Below, one piece after another: positions 37,525 to 46,321 of a DNA stretch of 64,000 bases (position 1 is its first letter; each line of letters starts with the position of its first letter). The position numbers were made by a program, and so were the translations under genes. The stretch lies in NCBI RefSeq assembly GCF_027594865.1, contig NZ_CP089391.1, positions 4,618,501 to 4,682,500 of the forward strand. Reading direction: 5' to 3'. The notes beneath the pieces were generated by a model. It was given only the letters and a program-made list of their open reading frames with translations, made no database searches and was not told where the DNA came from. This DNA comes from Bradyrhizobium xenonodulans (GTDB lineage: Bacteria; Pseudomonadota; Alphaproteobacteria; Rhizobiales; Xanthobacteraceae).

Positions 37525-38460
37525 ATGCGCAATACGCTCGTGTTGTGCTGTGTCGCCGCGTTGTCGGCGACGATCCAAACAGCAAGCGCTCAGGACTGGA
37601 CCAAATCGAAATGGGGGCCGAACGACGAGATCGGTGCCGCCAATTACATGACGCCCGAGCTGGTGCTGAAGGCGGCCTCGCTGGTGAAGACCGGCAAGAC
37701 CTATGCTCTCGGCATTCCCGTCACGCCGCAGACGCCGGCCTATCCGCCGCGCGCGTTCAAGCTCACGATTGTGCAGCCCGGACAGGCCGGCAGCCCGGGT
37801 CTTGGTCCCAACAAGGCGACCTATAACGACGACATCCTCGACACCTGGGTCGGCATCGGCAGCCAGCTCGACGGTCTCGGCCATCTCGGCGTCGAGCACG
37901 TCTATTATAACGGCAACAAGCTCGCCGACTTCGCCGATCCCAACGGGCTGAAGAAGCTCGGCATCGAGAAGGTGCCGCCGATGGTGACGCGCGGCGTGCT
38001 GCTGGACATGGCCGCCTATTACAAAACCGACGTGGTGAAGGAAGGCACAGCCTTCAACGTCAAGGAGATCGAGGACGTCGCCAAGGCGCAGGGCGTCGAG
38101 ATCCGCCAGGGCGACGTCGTCATCTTCCATACTGGCTGGCTCAGCCTGATCGGCAAGGATGACAAGCGCTATTCGGCCGGCGAGCCCGGTCTCGGCGTCG
38201 AAGGCGCGAAGTACTTGACCAGCAAGGGCGTCGTCGCCATCGGCGCCGACACCTGGGCGCTCGAGGTGCTGCCGTTCGAGTCCAAGAACGTGTTCGAGGT
38301 GCATCAGATCCTGCTCGCGATGAACGGGACCTACATCCTCGAGAACATGGACACCGCCGCGCTCGCGCGGGACAAGGGCTACGAATTCCTGTTCGTGCTG
38401 GGACAGCCGCGCTGGACCGGCGGCGTGCAGGCCATGATCAACCCGATCGCGATCCGCTGA
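37525..38460 (+). CDS. Periplasmic cyclase-family (PF04199) metal hydrolase
   Basis: The 311-residue product has a signal peptide (LVLCCVAALSATIQTASAQ) and a cyclase/kynurenine-formamidase-like fold. Its metal site motif appears as SQLDGLGHLGVEH in place of the HxGTHxDxPxH of cytoplasmic formamidases. Later family segments include GVLLDMAAYY, QGDVVIFHTGWLSLIG and GADTWALEVLPFE. It probably opens a cyclic amide, lactone or similar compound in the periplasm; the substrate is unknown. A good GGGAGGA site precedes the ATG. A strong terminator follows, so it is a single-gene transcript. Confidence 0.83.
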   Translation: MRNTLVLCCVAALSATIQTASAQDWTKSKWGPNDEIGAANYMTPELVLKAASLVKTGKTYALGIPVTPQTPAYPPRAFKLTIVQPGQAGSPGLGPNKATYNDDILDTWVGIGSQLDGLGHLGVEHVYYNGNKLADFADPNGLKKLGIEKVPPMVTRGVLLDMAAYYKTDVVKEGTAFNVKEIEDVAKAQGVEIRQGDVVIFHTGWLSLIGKDDKRYSAGEPGLGVEGAKYLTSKGVVAIGADTWALEVLPFESKNVFEVHQILLAMNGTYILENMDTAALARDKGYEFLFVLGQPRWTGGVQAMINPIAIR

Positions 38461-38470
38461 TCCCGGATCT

Positions 38471-38521
38471 TCCGGGCGAGCGTTTGCCTGCAATATCGCA
38501 GGCGCCCTCGCCCGGACTTTT
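38471..38521 (+). terminator. Rho-independent terminator of the cyclase-family gene
   Basis: A nested hairpin: outer stem TCCGGGCGAG (38471-38480) with CTCGCCCGGA (38507-38516), inner stem GCCTGC (38486-38491) with GCAGGC (38498-38503), then CTTTT. It starts 10 bp after the stop codon. Confidence 0.88.
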
Positions 38522-38737
38522 CTATCGCGGCCTGAGATGCCAGCGCCGCAACGCAACGACGGCCCAGATCGCCTCGACGAGGCCGAACGGCCAGGCGCCT
38601 TGCAGGAAGCCGTAGCCCGAGCCGAGCGCACAGGACATCGCGAACAGCAGCACGAACCAATGGCTGCGATCTTCCAGGGCATAGCAGACTAGCATCGCGG
38701 AGACGGCGAACAGGCCGAATAATGTCAACGCATCCAT
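38522..38737 (-). CDS. Small two-span membrane protein
   Basis: The 71-residue protein is mostly hydrophobic: LTLFGLFAVSAMLVCYALE, then HWFVLLFAMSCALGSGYGFLQG and WPFGLVEAIWAVVALRRW. The ED-RSHWF segment between the first two spans is characteristic of a small conserved family in rhizobia, as far as I recall. It is divergent from ruvX. The function is unknown. Confidence 0.7.
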   Translation of the reverse strand: MDALTLFGLFAVSAMLVCYALEDRSHWFVLLFAMSCALGSGYGFLQGAWPFGLVEAIWAVVALRRWHLRPR

Positions 38738-38783
38738 GTTCCGGGTTCACTCCGCGGCACGGCGCGTGATATGCGCTAAATCC

Positions 38784-39275
38784 ATGCCGGCTCTTATCCT
38801 GCCTCTCGTCGATGCTGCAACCCACTGGCCCGAACGCGGCGGGTTGGTCGGGCTCGACCTCGGCACCAAGACCATCGGCGTTGCCGTGTCTAATCCGGAC
38901 CGGCGGCTCGCGACAGGCGTCGAGACCATCCAGCGCAAGGCGTTCAAGCAGGACGCCGCCCGGCTGCTCACGATTGCGGCCGAGCGCAAGGCGGTCGGCT
39001 TCGTGCTCGGCCTGCCCATCAACATGGACGGCAGCGAGGGCCCGCGCGCGCAATCGACCCGTGCCTTTGCGCGAAACCTTGCCAATCTCACCGCGCTCCC
39101 GATCGGCCTCTGGGACGAGCGCCTGTCGACCGCGGCGGTCGAGCGCGAGCTGATCGGCATGGATGTCAGCCGCGCCAAGCGCGCCGAGGTGATCGACGAG
39201 CACGCTGCGATCTTCATCCTGCAAGGCGCGCTCGACCGCCTTGCCAATCTTCGCGCCAGCCCGGGGGCCGGCTGA
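38784..39275 (+). CDS. ruvX: Holliday junction resolvase-like protein RuvX/YqgF
   Basis: RuvX has an RNase H-like fold and takes part in 16S rRNA 5' end processing (E. coli YqgF); a role in resolving junctions was proposed from structure. The 163-residue product has GLDLGTKTIGVAVSN with the first acidic residue, FVLGLPINMDGSEGPRAQSTRAFA, and LWDERLSTAAVERELIG with VIDEHAAIFILQGALD. Length is normal. The ATG at 38784 is preferred over one at 38736. The AEC transporter follows 3 bp after its stop. Confidence 0.94.
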   Translation: MPALILPLVDAATHWPERGGLVGLDLGTKTIGVAVSNPDRRLATGVETIQRKAFKQDAARLLTIAAERKAVGFVLGLPINMDGSEGPRAQSTRAFARNLANLTALPIGLWDERLSTAAVERELIGMDVSRAKRAEVIDEHAAIFILQGALDRLANLRASPGAG

Positions 39276-39278
39276 TCC

Positions 39279-40202
39279 ATGACTGTGGTGATCGCGGCGC
39301 TGCTGCCGGTCTTCCTGCTCATCGTGCTCGGCGTGGTGCTCCGGCACAGCCTGATGCGGCTCGACACGCAATGGCACGGGCTCGAGCGGCTGACCTATTT
39401 CGTGCTGTTCCCGATGCTGCTGATCCAGACACTGGTGAAGGCGGACCTCACAAAAGTGCCGGTCGCCGGCGTCGGCGGCGCGCTGCTGCTGTCGGCGCTC
39501 GCGATGTCGCTGCTCTGCCTCGCGCTGCGCCCGGCGCTGGCGCGGTTCGACATCGACGGCCCCGCCTTCACCTCGATCTTCCAGGGCGCGACGCGCTGGC
39601 AGACCTATGTGGCGCTCTCCGTCTCCGCCAACCTGTATGGCGATGTCGGGCTGGCGCTGGCCTCCGTGGCCATGGTCGCGATCATTCCCCTGGTCAACGT
39701 GTTCAGCGTCGCCGTGCTCGCGCATTATGCGTCGCCCGAGAAGCAATCGGGACGTGCCATCGTCATGACGGTGATCCGCAATCCGCTGATCTGGGCTTGC
39801 GTGATCGGGCTCGCCGTCAACCTGCTGCATCTGCCGCTGCCGAAAATCTGGCATGAGGTGGCGGACGCGCTGAGCCGCTCCTCGCTCGCGATCGGCCTGC
39901 TCGTCACCGGCGCCGGCCTCCAGCTCAAGGGCTTGCTCCGCCCGAGCGTGCCGGCGACCATCGGCGTGGCGTTCAAGCTGGTGCTGATGCCCGTGATAGC
40001 CCTGATGCTCGCCGCCGGGTTCGGGCTCTCGGGCGACAGCCTCGCCATCGTCGCAATCTGCGCGGCGGTGCCGACCTCGCCCAGCGCCTATGTGCTGGCG
40101 CGGCAAATGGGCGGCGATGCGCCGCTGCTGGCGCAGATCATCACGCTGCAGACGATCTTGGCGGCCATCACGATGCCGATCGCGATCGCGCTGGTGGCCT
40201 AG
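39279..40202 (+). CDS. AEC family transporter
   Basis: The 307-residue protein is a membrane carrier of the auxin efflux carrier family, which in bacteria includes malonate and other organic acid transporters. It has about ten hydrophobic spans, starting VVIAALLPVFLLIVLGVVLR, and the NLYGDVGLALASVAMVAIIPLVNVFSVAVLA segment near the domain crossover. Substrate is unknown. It starts 3 bp after ruvX. Its TAG stop shares the tetramer CTAG with the stop of the convergent protease gene. Confidence 0.85.
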   Translation: MTVVIAALLPVFLLIVLGVVLRHSLMRLDTQWHGLERLTYFVLFPMLLIQTLVKADLTKVPVAGVGGALLLSALAMSLLCLALRPALARFDIDGPAFTSIFQGATRWQTYVALSVSANLYGDVGLALASVAMVAIIPLVNVFSVAVLAHYASPEKQSGRAIVMTVIRNPLIWACVIGLAVNLLHLPLPKIWHEVADALSRSSLAIGLLVTGAGLQLKGLLRPSVPATIGVAFKLVLMPVIALMLAAGFGLSGDSLAIVAICAAVPTSPSAYVLARQMGGDAPLLAQIITLQTILAAITMPIAIALVA

Positions 40203-40963
40203 CTCCCCAGCCACATCGTCAGCACCACCGCGGTCAGATTGTTCAGCGCGTGCAGCACGATCGTGAGCCAGAGCGAGTTGGCGCGGTAGCGCATGTAGCC
40301 GAACCACACGCCGATGGTGAAGACCTCGGCGAGGAAATACAAATCGTACTGGAGATGCACGACCGTCCAGACCAGCGACGACAGAAGGATCGCACCGGGC
40401 ACGCGCAGAAAACTCGACGACCAGCCGCGATAGAGGAAGCCGCGCGCGAGCACCTCCTCGGACATCGGCGCCGCCACGCTGAACGCGAACAGCAGCATCA
40501 CGGCGCCGCCCTTGTCGCGACCGGATTTCAACAGGTCGGTCATGAAGCCCGGCGTCGCCTCGCGGCCGAGACTCCGCGACATCGTCTCCCAGGCGACCAC
40601 GACCAGGATAAGCCCGACCGCGCCGAGCAGAAGTTGCTTCCAGGACGGCCAGTACAGCGCGAGATAGTCGACGAAGGAGGCCTTCTTGATGCGGATGGCG
40701 AGCCACACCGCGGCCAGCGTCGCCGGCAGGCCCATTGTGACCGACAGTGCGAGCGATGCCGGCTCGCGACCGACGTGCTGCATCGATGCGAGGTCGACAG
40801 GGTCGCCACCGACCCAGACCAGATAAACGATGGCACCGATCTGTCCGACGAACATTGCCGCGAAAATGACGACGCCCCACACCGCTGTGCCCCAGAACTT
40901 CCAGACGCGCGGCGGCGCAGGGCTCACGGTCAGCGGCGGATGGTCGGGATTGAGGGAGTCCAT
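40199..40963 (-). CDS. CPBP family intramembrane metalloprotease
   Basis: The 254-residue protein has about six membrane spans and the three CPBP (CAAX protease and bacteriocin-processing) motifs: E169-E170 with R174 in SEEVLARGFLYRG, H203 in WTVVHLQYD, and H238 with N242 in LHALNN. All catalytic residues look present. Bacterial members mostly have unknown substrates; some process peptides or act in immunity to bacteriocins. No bacteriocin gene is nearby. Confidence 0.87.
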   Translation of the reverse strand: MDSLNPDHPPLTVSPAPPRVWKFWGTAVWGVVIFAAMFVGQIGAIVYLVWVGGDPVDLASMQHVGREPASLALSVTMGLPATLAAVWLAIRIKKASFVDYLALYWPSWKQLLLGAVGLILVVVAWETMSRSLGREATPGFMTDLLKSGRDKGGAVMLLFAFSVAAPMSEEVLARGFLYRGWSSSFLRVPGAILLSSLVWTVVHLQYDLYFLAEVFTIGVWFGYMRYRANSLWLTIVLHALNNLTAVVLTMWLGS

Positions 40964-41001
40964 CAGGAGGCTTTCGTTAGGTTCGGCAAACCATCGGGCC
41001 T

Positions 41002-41748
41002 TCAGGGCCGCGGCAGGATCGGGAAATCATAGGCCGCCCCGCCCGCCCCCGGCAGGGAAAAGTGCCACCACTCCTTCGAATAGTTCACAAAGCCTTGCCT
41101 CGCCATGGCAGCGACCAGCCGCCTGCGCCAGGCGCGCTGCTCCGGCGTGATCGATGGTGCAGCGGTGTGTCCCTTCGTGTCCGTGCAGTCATAGCCCGTG
41201 CCCATGTCGACGCTGCCTTCCGGCAATCGCGCCTCGACCGGCGCCGTGCAATCGGCATACGATTTCGCGGGATCGATCCTGGCGGAATGATCGGCCTTGA
41301 GATCGACCAAAGTGAGATCGAGCGCAGCACCGGTCGAGTGCTGCGAACGGCTCGCGATGTAGCCGAGACGGAACAACTCGGTCTTCGGGATCTTCGGATT
41401 GTAGCGCCGCTCCGCGGCGGTCTCGCGGCCGTTCTGCGACCATCTCACCATGTCGAGCGAGGCCCGCGCCGGCCGGTAGCAGTCGAACATCTTGAGCGAG
41501 AGATTTTGCGCCGCCAGCTCCTGCTGCACGGCCTTCAGCCGCAGCCCCACCTCCCGCTTCACCACGCATTCGCTGGCGCCGTACCCGGCGAGCGGACGGC
41601 CGACGAAATTGTTCGATGTGGCGTAGCGAATGTCCTGGATGATGGTCGGATCGATGTCGCGCAGATAGACGAAGCCGCCGGGGAGCGATTGGGCGTGGGC
41701 TGCGCTGATGAGCATTGCAGCGAAGAGTGTCGTCAGCATTGTTTTCAC
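41002..41748 (-). CDS. D-alanyl-D-alanine dipeptidase (VanX/DdpX-like), exported
   Basis: The 248-residue product is an M15D peptidase with a signal peptide (MLTTLFAAMLISAAHA). Metal ligands are H137 and D144 in SQHSTGAALDLTLVD and H229 in EWWHF, with E226 as the general base. The activity would be cleavage of D-Ala-D-Ala in the periplasm for turnover of cell-wall peptides rather than vancomycin resistance. A GTG at 41748 with a GGGGAGA site is preferred over the ATG at 41739. Confidence 0.86.
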   Translation of the reverse strand: MKTMLTTLFAAMLISAAHAQSLPGGFVYLRDIDPTIIQDIRYATSNNFVGRPLAGYGASECVVKREVGLRLKAVQQELAAQNLSLKMFDCYRPARASLDMVRWSQNGRETAAERRYNPKIPKTELFRLGYIASRSQHSTGAALDLTLVDLKADHSARIDPAKSYADCTAPVEARLPEGSVDMGTGYDCTDTKGHTAAPSITPEQRAWRRRLVAAMARQGFVNYSKEWWHFSLPGAGGAAYDFPILPRP

Positions 41749-41764
41749 GTGATGTCTCCCCGTC

Positions 41765-41892
41765 GTCATGGCCGGGCTTGTCCCGGCCATCCACGCCCTT
41801 TTTGCGTCAAATGCGATAGAAGATCGTGGATGCCCGGGACATAGGCTAGCGGAAGCGACGCCGTCCTTCAGACGGCTATGCCCGGGCATGAC
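41765..41892. repeat. Dispersed extragenic palindromic repeat
   Basis: The sequence GTCATGGCCGGGCTTGTCCCGGCCATCCACG starts the element and CCCGGGCATGAC ends it. Inside are CGTGGATGCCCGGGAC and a small hairpin CCGTCCTTCAGACGG. The ends mirror each other (GTCATG ... CATGAC). It separates the exported peptidase from pyrB and resembles bradyrhizobial extragenic repeats. Confidence 0.6.
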
Positions 41893-42009
41893 GGAGACCT
41901 TGGAGACAGGTCGCGCCACGACAGCAAGTCCGACAGATCAGGGGATAACTCCCCGCCCCGGCATTGGCCCTTGCCCCCCCAGCCATCCGCGCCTATAGCT
42001 CTCGCTTTA

Positions 42010-42957
42010 ATGACATCGAAATCGACCTTTGTCCTCGGTCACCGGCATTTGCTGGGCATCGAGGGCCTTTCCGCGGCCGACATCAGCGGCCTGCTCGACC
42101 TGTCCGAAGAATATGTCGAGCTCAACCGCCAGGTTGACAAGAAGCGCACCGTCCTGCGGGGACGGACGCAGGTGAACCTCTTCTTCGAGGCCTCCACCCG
42201 GACCCAATCCTCGTTCGAGCTCGCGGGCAAGCGGCTCGGCGCGGACGTCATGAACATGTCGGTGGCGTCCTCGTCCATCAAGAAGGGCGAGACGCTGATC
42301 GACACCGCGATGACGCTCAACGCCATGCACCCGGACATCCTGGTGATGCGCCATCACGCCTCCGGCGCGGTGGAACTGCTGGCCCGCAAGGTCGACGGTT
42401 CCGTGATCAATGCCGGCGACGGCGCGCACGAGCATCCGACCCAGGCGCTGCTCGACGCGCTGACCATCCGCCGCAACAAGGGGCGGATCGAGGGACTCGT
42501 GGTGGCGATCTGCGGCGATGTGCTGCATTCGCGCGTCGCCCGCTCCAACATCATCCTGCTCAACACGATGGGCGCCCGTGTCCGCGTCGTCGGCCCCTCC
42601 ACGCTGCTGCCGCCCGGCATCGAGCGGATGGGCGTCGAGGTCGCGCGCGACATGCGCGAGGGCCTCAACGGCGCCGACATCGTCATGATGCTGCGGCTCC
42701 AGCGCGAGCGCATGAACGGCTCCTTCGTGCCCTCGACCTCCGAATATTTCCACTATTTCGGGCTCGACCAGAAGAAGCTTGCCTACGCCAAGCCGGACGC
42801 GCTCGTGATGCATCCCGGTCCCATGAACCGCGGCGTCGAGATCGACTCGATCGTGGCCGACGGCGCGCAGTCCCTGATCCGCGAACAGGTGGAGATGGGC
42901 GTGGCCGTACGCATGGCCGTGCTGGAAGCGCTCGCCCGCAACCTGCCGAACGCGTGA
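42010..42957 (+). CDS. pyrB: Aspartate carbamoyltransferase catalytic subunit
   Basis: PyrB joins carbamoyl phosphate and aspartate in the second step of pyrimidine synthesis. The 315-residue product has the carbamoyl phosphate loop [13 protein letters not shown] (S62-T65), [21 protein letters not shown], and [14 protein letters not shown]. No regulatory PyrI gene is present. It overlaps the pyrC-like gene by 4 bp, as in the pyrBC' arrangement in which an inactive dihydroorotase is part of the holoenzyme. Confidence 0.95.
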   Translation: MTSKSTFVLGHRHLLGIEGLSAADISGLLDLSEEYVELNRQVDKKRTVLRGRTQVNLFFEASTRTQSSFELAGKRLGADVMNMSVASSSIKKGETLIDTAMTLNAMHPDILVMRHHASGAVELLARKVDGSVINAGDGAHEHPTQALLDALTIRRNKGRIEGLVVAICGDVLHSRVARSNIILLNTMGARVRVVGPSTLLPPGIERMGVEVARDMREGLNGADIVMMLRLQRERMNGSFVPSTSEYFHYFGLDQKKLAYAKPDALVMHPGPMNRGVEIDSIVADGAQSLIREQVEMGVAVRMAVLEALARNLPNA

Positions 42958-44264
42958 TGCCGATGTTGACAGACCGCCGACCGATCCTGCTCGCCAATGC
43001 CCGCGTCGTCGATCCCTCTAGGGATTTCGACGGTATCGGCGACGTCCTCATCGCCGACGGCACCATCCGCGAGACCCGCCGCGGCATTGGGGCTGCCGGC
43101 GTCCCCGAAGGCACCGACATCATCAACTGCTCCGGCAAGGTCGTCGCGCCCGGCCTGGTCGACATGCGCGCCTTCGTCGGCGAGCCCGGCTTCAGCCATC
43201 GCGAGACCTTTGCCTCGGCGAGCCAGGCGGCTGCGACCGGCGGCATCACCACCATCATCTGCCAGCCCGATACGTCGCCCGTCATCGACAATTCGGCGAC
43301 CGTCGACTTCGTGATGCGCCGCGCCCGCGACACCGCGATCGTCAACATCCAGCCGATGGCCGCGCTCACCAAGGGCATGCGCGGCGAGGAGATGACCGAG
43401 TTCGGGCTGCTCAAGGCCGCCGGCGCGGTTGCCTTCAGCGACAGCGACAGGAGCGTGACCAATGCGCAGGTGATGCGCCGCGCCCTGACCTACGCCCGCG
43501 ACTTCGATGCGCTGATCGTGCATTTCACCGAGGATCCCGATCTGGTCGGCGAAGGCGTCATGAACGAGGGCGAGTTCGCCTCGCGGCTCGGCCTGATGGG
43601 CATCCCGAAAGCCGCCGAGGCCGTGATGCTCGAACGCGACATGCGTCTCGTCGCCCTGACCGGCGGCCGCTATCACGCGGCCTCGCTGTCCTGCATCGAG
43701 TCGCTCGACATTATGAAGCGTGCCCGCGATGCCGGCCTCGCCGTCAGCGCCTCGGTCTCGATCAACCACCTTGCGCTGAACGAGAACGACATCGGCCCCT
43801 ACCGCTCCTTCCTGAAACTGTCGCCGCCGCTGCGCACCGAGGACGACCGCCGCGCGCTGGTGGAGGCGGTGGCCTCCGGCCTCGTCGACGTCATCATGTC
43901 CGATCACAATCCGCAGGACGTCGAGGTCAAGCGCCTGCCGTTCGCGGAGGCCGCCCCCGGCGCCGTCGGGCTCGAGACCATGCTGCCGGCGGGCCTGCGC
44001 CTCGTGCACAATGGCGAGATGGAACTGAAGACCCTGATCCGGGCGATGTCGACCCGGCCGGCCGAGCTGCTCGGCTTGCCTGGCGGAACCCTGCGCGCGG
44101 GTGCACCTGCCGACGTCATCGTGATCGATCCCGATGTGCCCTGGGTGGTCGATCCCGCCGATCTCAAATCGCCCTGCAAGAACACGCCGTTCGACGAGGC
44201 CCGCTTTACAGGCCGCGTGGTGCGCACCATTGTCGGCGGACGGACGGTTTACGAGCATGTCTGA
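42954..44264 (+). CDS. pyrC: Dihydroorotase-like protein, probably catalytically inactive (PyrC')
   Basis: The 436-residue amidohydrolase is usually annotated dihydroorotase. Against the type I consensus DxHxHxREPG it reads [10 protein letters not shown]: the two metal His are R72 and F74 and the substrate Arg is G76. A further His of the YHIAHIS motif is S245 (YHAASLS). D318 in MSDHNPQD and H191 remain. This matches the non-catalytic PyrC' that pairs with PyrB in some bacteria such as Pseudomonas. If so, the cell needs another pyrC elsewhere. The 4-bp overlap with pyrB supports complex formation. Calling it PyrC' is an inference. Confidence 0.85.
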   Translation: MMPMLTDRRPILLANARVVDPSRDFDGIGDVLIADGTIRETRRGIGAAGVPEGTDIINCSGKVVAPGLVDMRAFVGEPGFSHRETFASASQAAATGGITTIICQPDTSPVIDNSATVDFVMRRARDTAIVNIQPMAALTKGMRGEEMTEFGLLKAAGAVAFSDSDRSVTNAQVMRRALTYARDFDALIVHFTEDPDLVGEGVMNEGEFASRLGLMGIPKAAEAVMLERDMRLVALTGGRYHAASLSCIESLDIMKRARDAGLAVSASVSINHLALNENDIGPYRSFLKLSPPLRTEDDRRALVEAVASGLVDVIMSDHNPQDVEVKRLPFAEAAPGAVGLETMLPAGLRLVHNGEMELKTLIRAMSTRPAELLGLPGGTLRAGAPADVIVIDPDVPWVVDPADLKSPCKNTPFDEARFTGRVVRTIVGGRTVYEHV

Positions 44265-44341
44265 CGTGCGGGATCATGCGTGGCGTCTCGGTTCGGGATG
44301 GAGATGCGGCCACAGGATTTGCAGACACAGGACTTGCAGAC

Positions 44342-44938
44342 ATGGGCTTTGAAGCATTTTTGCCGGTGGCCCTCGTCATCGGCTACCTCCTCGGCTCGAT
44401 TCCATTCGGGCTGATCCTGACGAGGCTCGCCGGCACGCAGGATATCCGCTCGATCGGCTCCGGCAGCATCGGCGCCACCAACGTGCTGCGCACGGGACGC
44501 AAGAGCCTTGCCGCAGGCACCCTGTTGTTCGACGCCCTCAAGGGCACCGTGGCCGTGGTGATCGCGGGTTATATCGCCGGGCCAAACGCCGCCATGGTGG
44601 CCGGGCTCGGCGCCTTCCTCGGCCATCTCTTCCCGGTCTGGCTCAAGTTCAAGGGCGGCAAGGGTGTCGCCGTCTATATCGGCATCCTGCTCGGCCTGTT
44701 TTGGCCGGGCGCGGTGGTGTTCTGCCTGCTCTGGCTGGCGACCGCCTTCACCACCCGCTACTCCTCGCTGTCGGCGCTGGTGGCAGCGTTCATCACGCCG
44801 ATGTTCCTGTGGTGGTTCGGGCACCTCGCGCTCGCCTCACTGTTCGCGATGCTGACGCTGCTGCTGTTCTACGCGCATCGCGAGAACATCAAGCGATTGC
44901 AAGCCGGCAAGGAAAGCCGGATCGGCGAAAAGGCTTAA
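44342..44938 (+). CDS. plsY: Glycerol-3-phosphate acyltransferase PlsY
   Basis: PlsY transfers the acyl group from acyl-phosphate to glycerol 3-phosphate, the first step of phospholipid synthesis with PlsX. The 198-residue protein has about five spans and the three family motifs: [14 protein letters not shown] with [33 protein letters not shown], and the later AHREN. The ATG at 44342 is the family start; an earlier frame from 44276 would add a hydrophilic leader. Confidence 0.94.
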   Translation: MGFEAFLPVALVIGYLLGSIPFGLILTRLAGTQDIRSIGSGSIGATNVLRTGRKSLAAGTLLFDALKGTVAVVIAGYIAGPNAAMVAGLGAFLGHLFPVWLKFKGGKGVAVYIGILLGLFWPGAVVFCLLWLATAFTTRYSSLSALVAAFITPMFLWWFGHLALASLFAMLTLLLFYAHRENIKRLQAGKESRIGEKA

Positions 44939-44940
44939 GT

Positions 44941-45000
44941 AGCGTTTTCGAGCGAAGTGGATACCGGTTCGCGTCAAGAAAACGCGTCAAAACAAAATCT
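44941..45000 (+). repeat. Short dispersed rhizobial repeat
   Basis: AGCGTTTTCGAGCGAAGTGG starts the unit; GCGTTTTC at 44942-44949 is mirrored by GAAAACGC at 44978-44985, then CGTCAAAACAAAA. From memory this sequence recurs many times in Bradyrhizobium and related genomes. It lies directly after plsY. Confidence 0.6.
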
Positions 45001-45151
45001 GAACTCCTAAAAAGTACGGATATCGCCGTACCGCTTCCGCATTATATGCCAAATCCTGTTCGCAACTTGCAGCCGACTCAGCGCTAGAGTGGCGAACGGG
45101 TTCCATGCCTGTCATCCTGACGGAGCAAATGGCGTTACGCGGTTGCTCAGA

Positions 45152-46321
45152 ATGAGCGAGAAGATTGTCGGCACGCATGTCGAAGGCGGCTCGCAGGGCA
45201 CTGCGGCAAGCCGGCTGCTGTCGACGACCAACATCTGGTCCGATGCGCCCTCGCCGCTTCCCGCGCCGGAGCCTGTCCCCGTTGCGCCGCCCGCTCACGT
45301 CGCTTCGGCCCCGATCGAGGTCGTAACGACGGCCAGGCCAGTTGTGCAGTCACGCCCCAAGCAATGGCCGCCGCGAAAACTCTCGCTGGCGCTTCAGGGC
45401 GGCGGCACCTTTGCGGCCTTCACCTGGGGCGTGCTGGAACGGCTGCTGGAAGAGCCTGATATCAGGATCGACACCATCAGCGGCGCCAGCGCCGGTGCGA
45501 TCAATGCCCTCCTGCTCGCCTCCGGCCTCGCCGAGGGCGGCCGCGAAGCGGCCCGCGCCCGCCTCAACCGGTTCTGGCTCCGCCTGATGCACGAGGCCTC
45601 GTTCCGCTCGCTGATGCTGCTCGGCGGCTTCTCGCCGGCGGGAAGCTCGGTCGCGTTCGGTCCGACGCTGCGCTCCGGCCAGTTCGATCCGTTCGATCTC
45701 GATCCGCTGCGGCAGGCGCTGTCGCGCGACATCAACTTCGCCGCCTTGCACGATGCGGTCTGCCCGAAGCTCCTGATCGCGGCGACGCGCATTCGCGACG
45801 GCCAGCAGCAGATCTTCCGCAACGATGCCATCACCGCCGACGTCGCGCTGGCCTCGACCTGTCCGCCGCTGGTCCACTGCGCCGTCGAGATCGAGGGCGA
45901 GGCCTATTGGGACGGCGGCTTCGGCGGCAATCCGCCGCTGATCAAGCTGGCGGAGGAATCCACGACCTCCGACGTGCTGCTCGTCCAGGTCACGCCCGCG
46001 CGCGACAGCTATGTGCCGATCACGCTCGCCGCGATCGACCGAAGGCTCGACCAGATCGCGGCCAATGCCACGCTCAATGCCGAGATCGCGGCGATCGAAT
46101 GGGCGACTGCACATGGCGCGCCGTCGCTGCGGCTTTCCAGGATCGCGGCAGAAGACTCCGTCGACGGTCTGGCGCAGCGCTCGTCCACCGACCTTGGTCG
46201 CGGCTTCCTGCGCTCGCTGCACCGGAACGGCCGCGAGGCCGCCGGGCGCTGGCTCGGACAAGGCGCTGCTGGCACCGAGGCCGAACGCCCCATGCTCGCT
46301 TCCGAGCCTGCGCTAGCCTGA
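45152..46321 (+). CDS. Patatin-like phospholipase family protein
   Basis: The 389-residue protein has a patatin serine hydrolase domain: oxyanion loop LALQGGGTFAAFTWG (80-93), nucleophile GASAG with S113, and the catalytic Asp in DGGFGGNPP (D254). The first 75 residues are a Pro/Ala-rich, probably disordered leader. Relatives act as lipid acyl hydrolases or as polyhydroxybutyrate-associated proteins; the substrate here is unknown. The start at 45152 is chosen as the first ATG with a plausible leader; a GTG at 45089 is possible. It converges with the amidase, overlapping by 9 bp. Confidence 0.83.
   Translation: MSEKIVGTHVEGGSQGTAASRLLSTTNIWSDAPSPLPAPEPVPVAPPAHVASAPIEVVTTARPVVQSRPKQWPPRKLSLALQGGGTFAAFTWGVLERLLEEPDIRIDTISGASAGAINALLLASGLAEGGREAARARLNRFWLRLMHEASFRSLMLLGGFSPAGSSVAFGPTLRSGQFDPFDLDPLRQALSRDINFAALHDAVCPKLLIAATRIRDGQQQIFRNDAITADVALASTCPPLVHCAVEIEGEAYWDGGFGGNPPLIKLAEESTTSDVLLVQVTPARDSYVPITLAAIDRRLDQIAANATLNAEIAAIEWATAHGAPSLRLSRIAAEDSVDGLAQRSSTDLGRGFLRSLHRNGREAAGRWLGQGAAGTEAERPMLASEPALA

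Noticed and set aside
40964..41001. Bacteriocin precursor near the CPBP protease
   Set aside because: CPBP proteases sometimes pair with bacteriocins, but the 38-bp gap here and the neighbouring genes leave no room for a small precursor gene.
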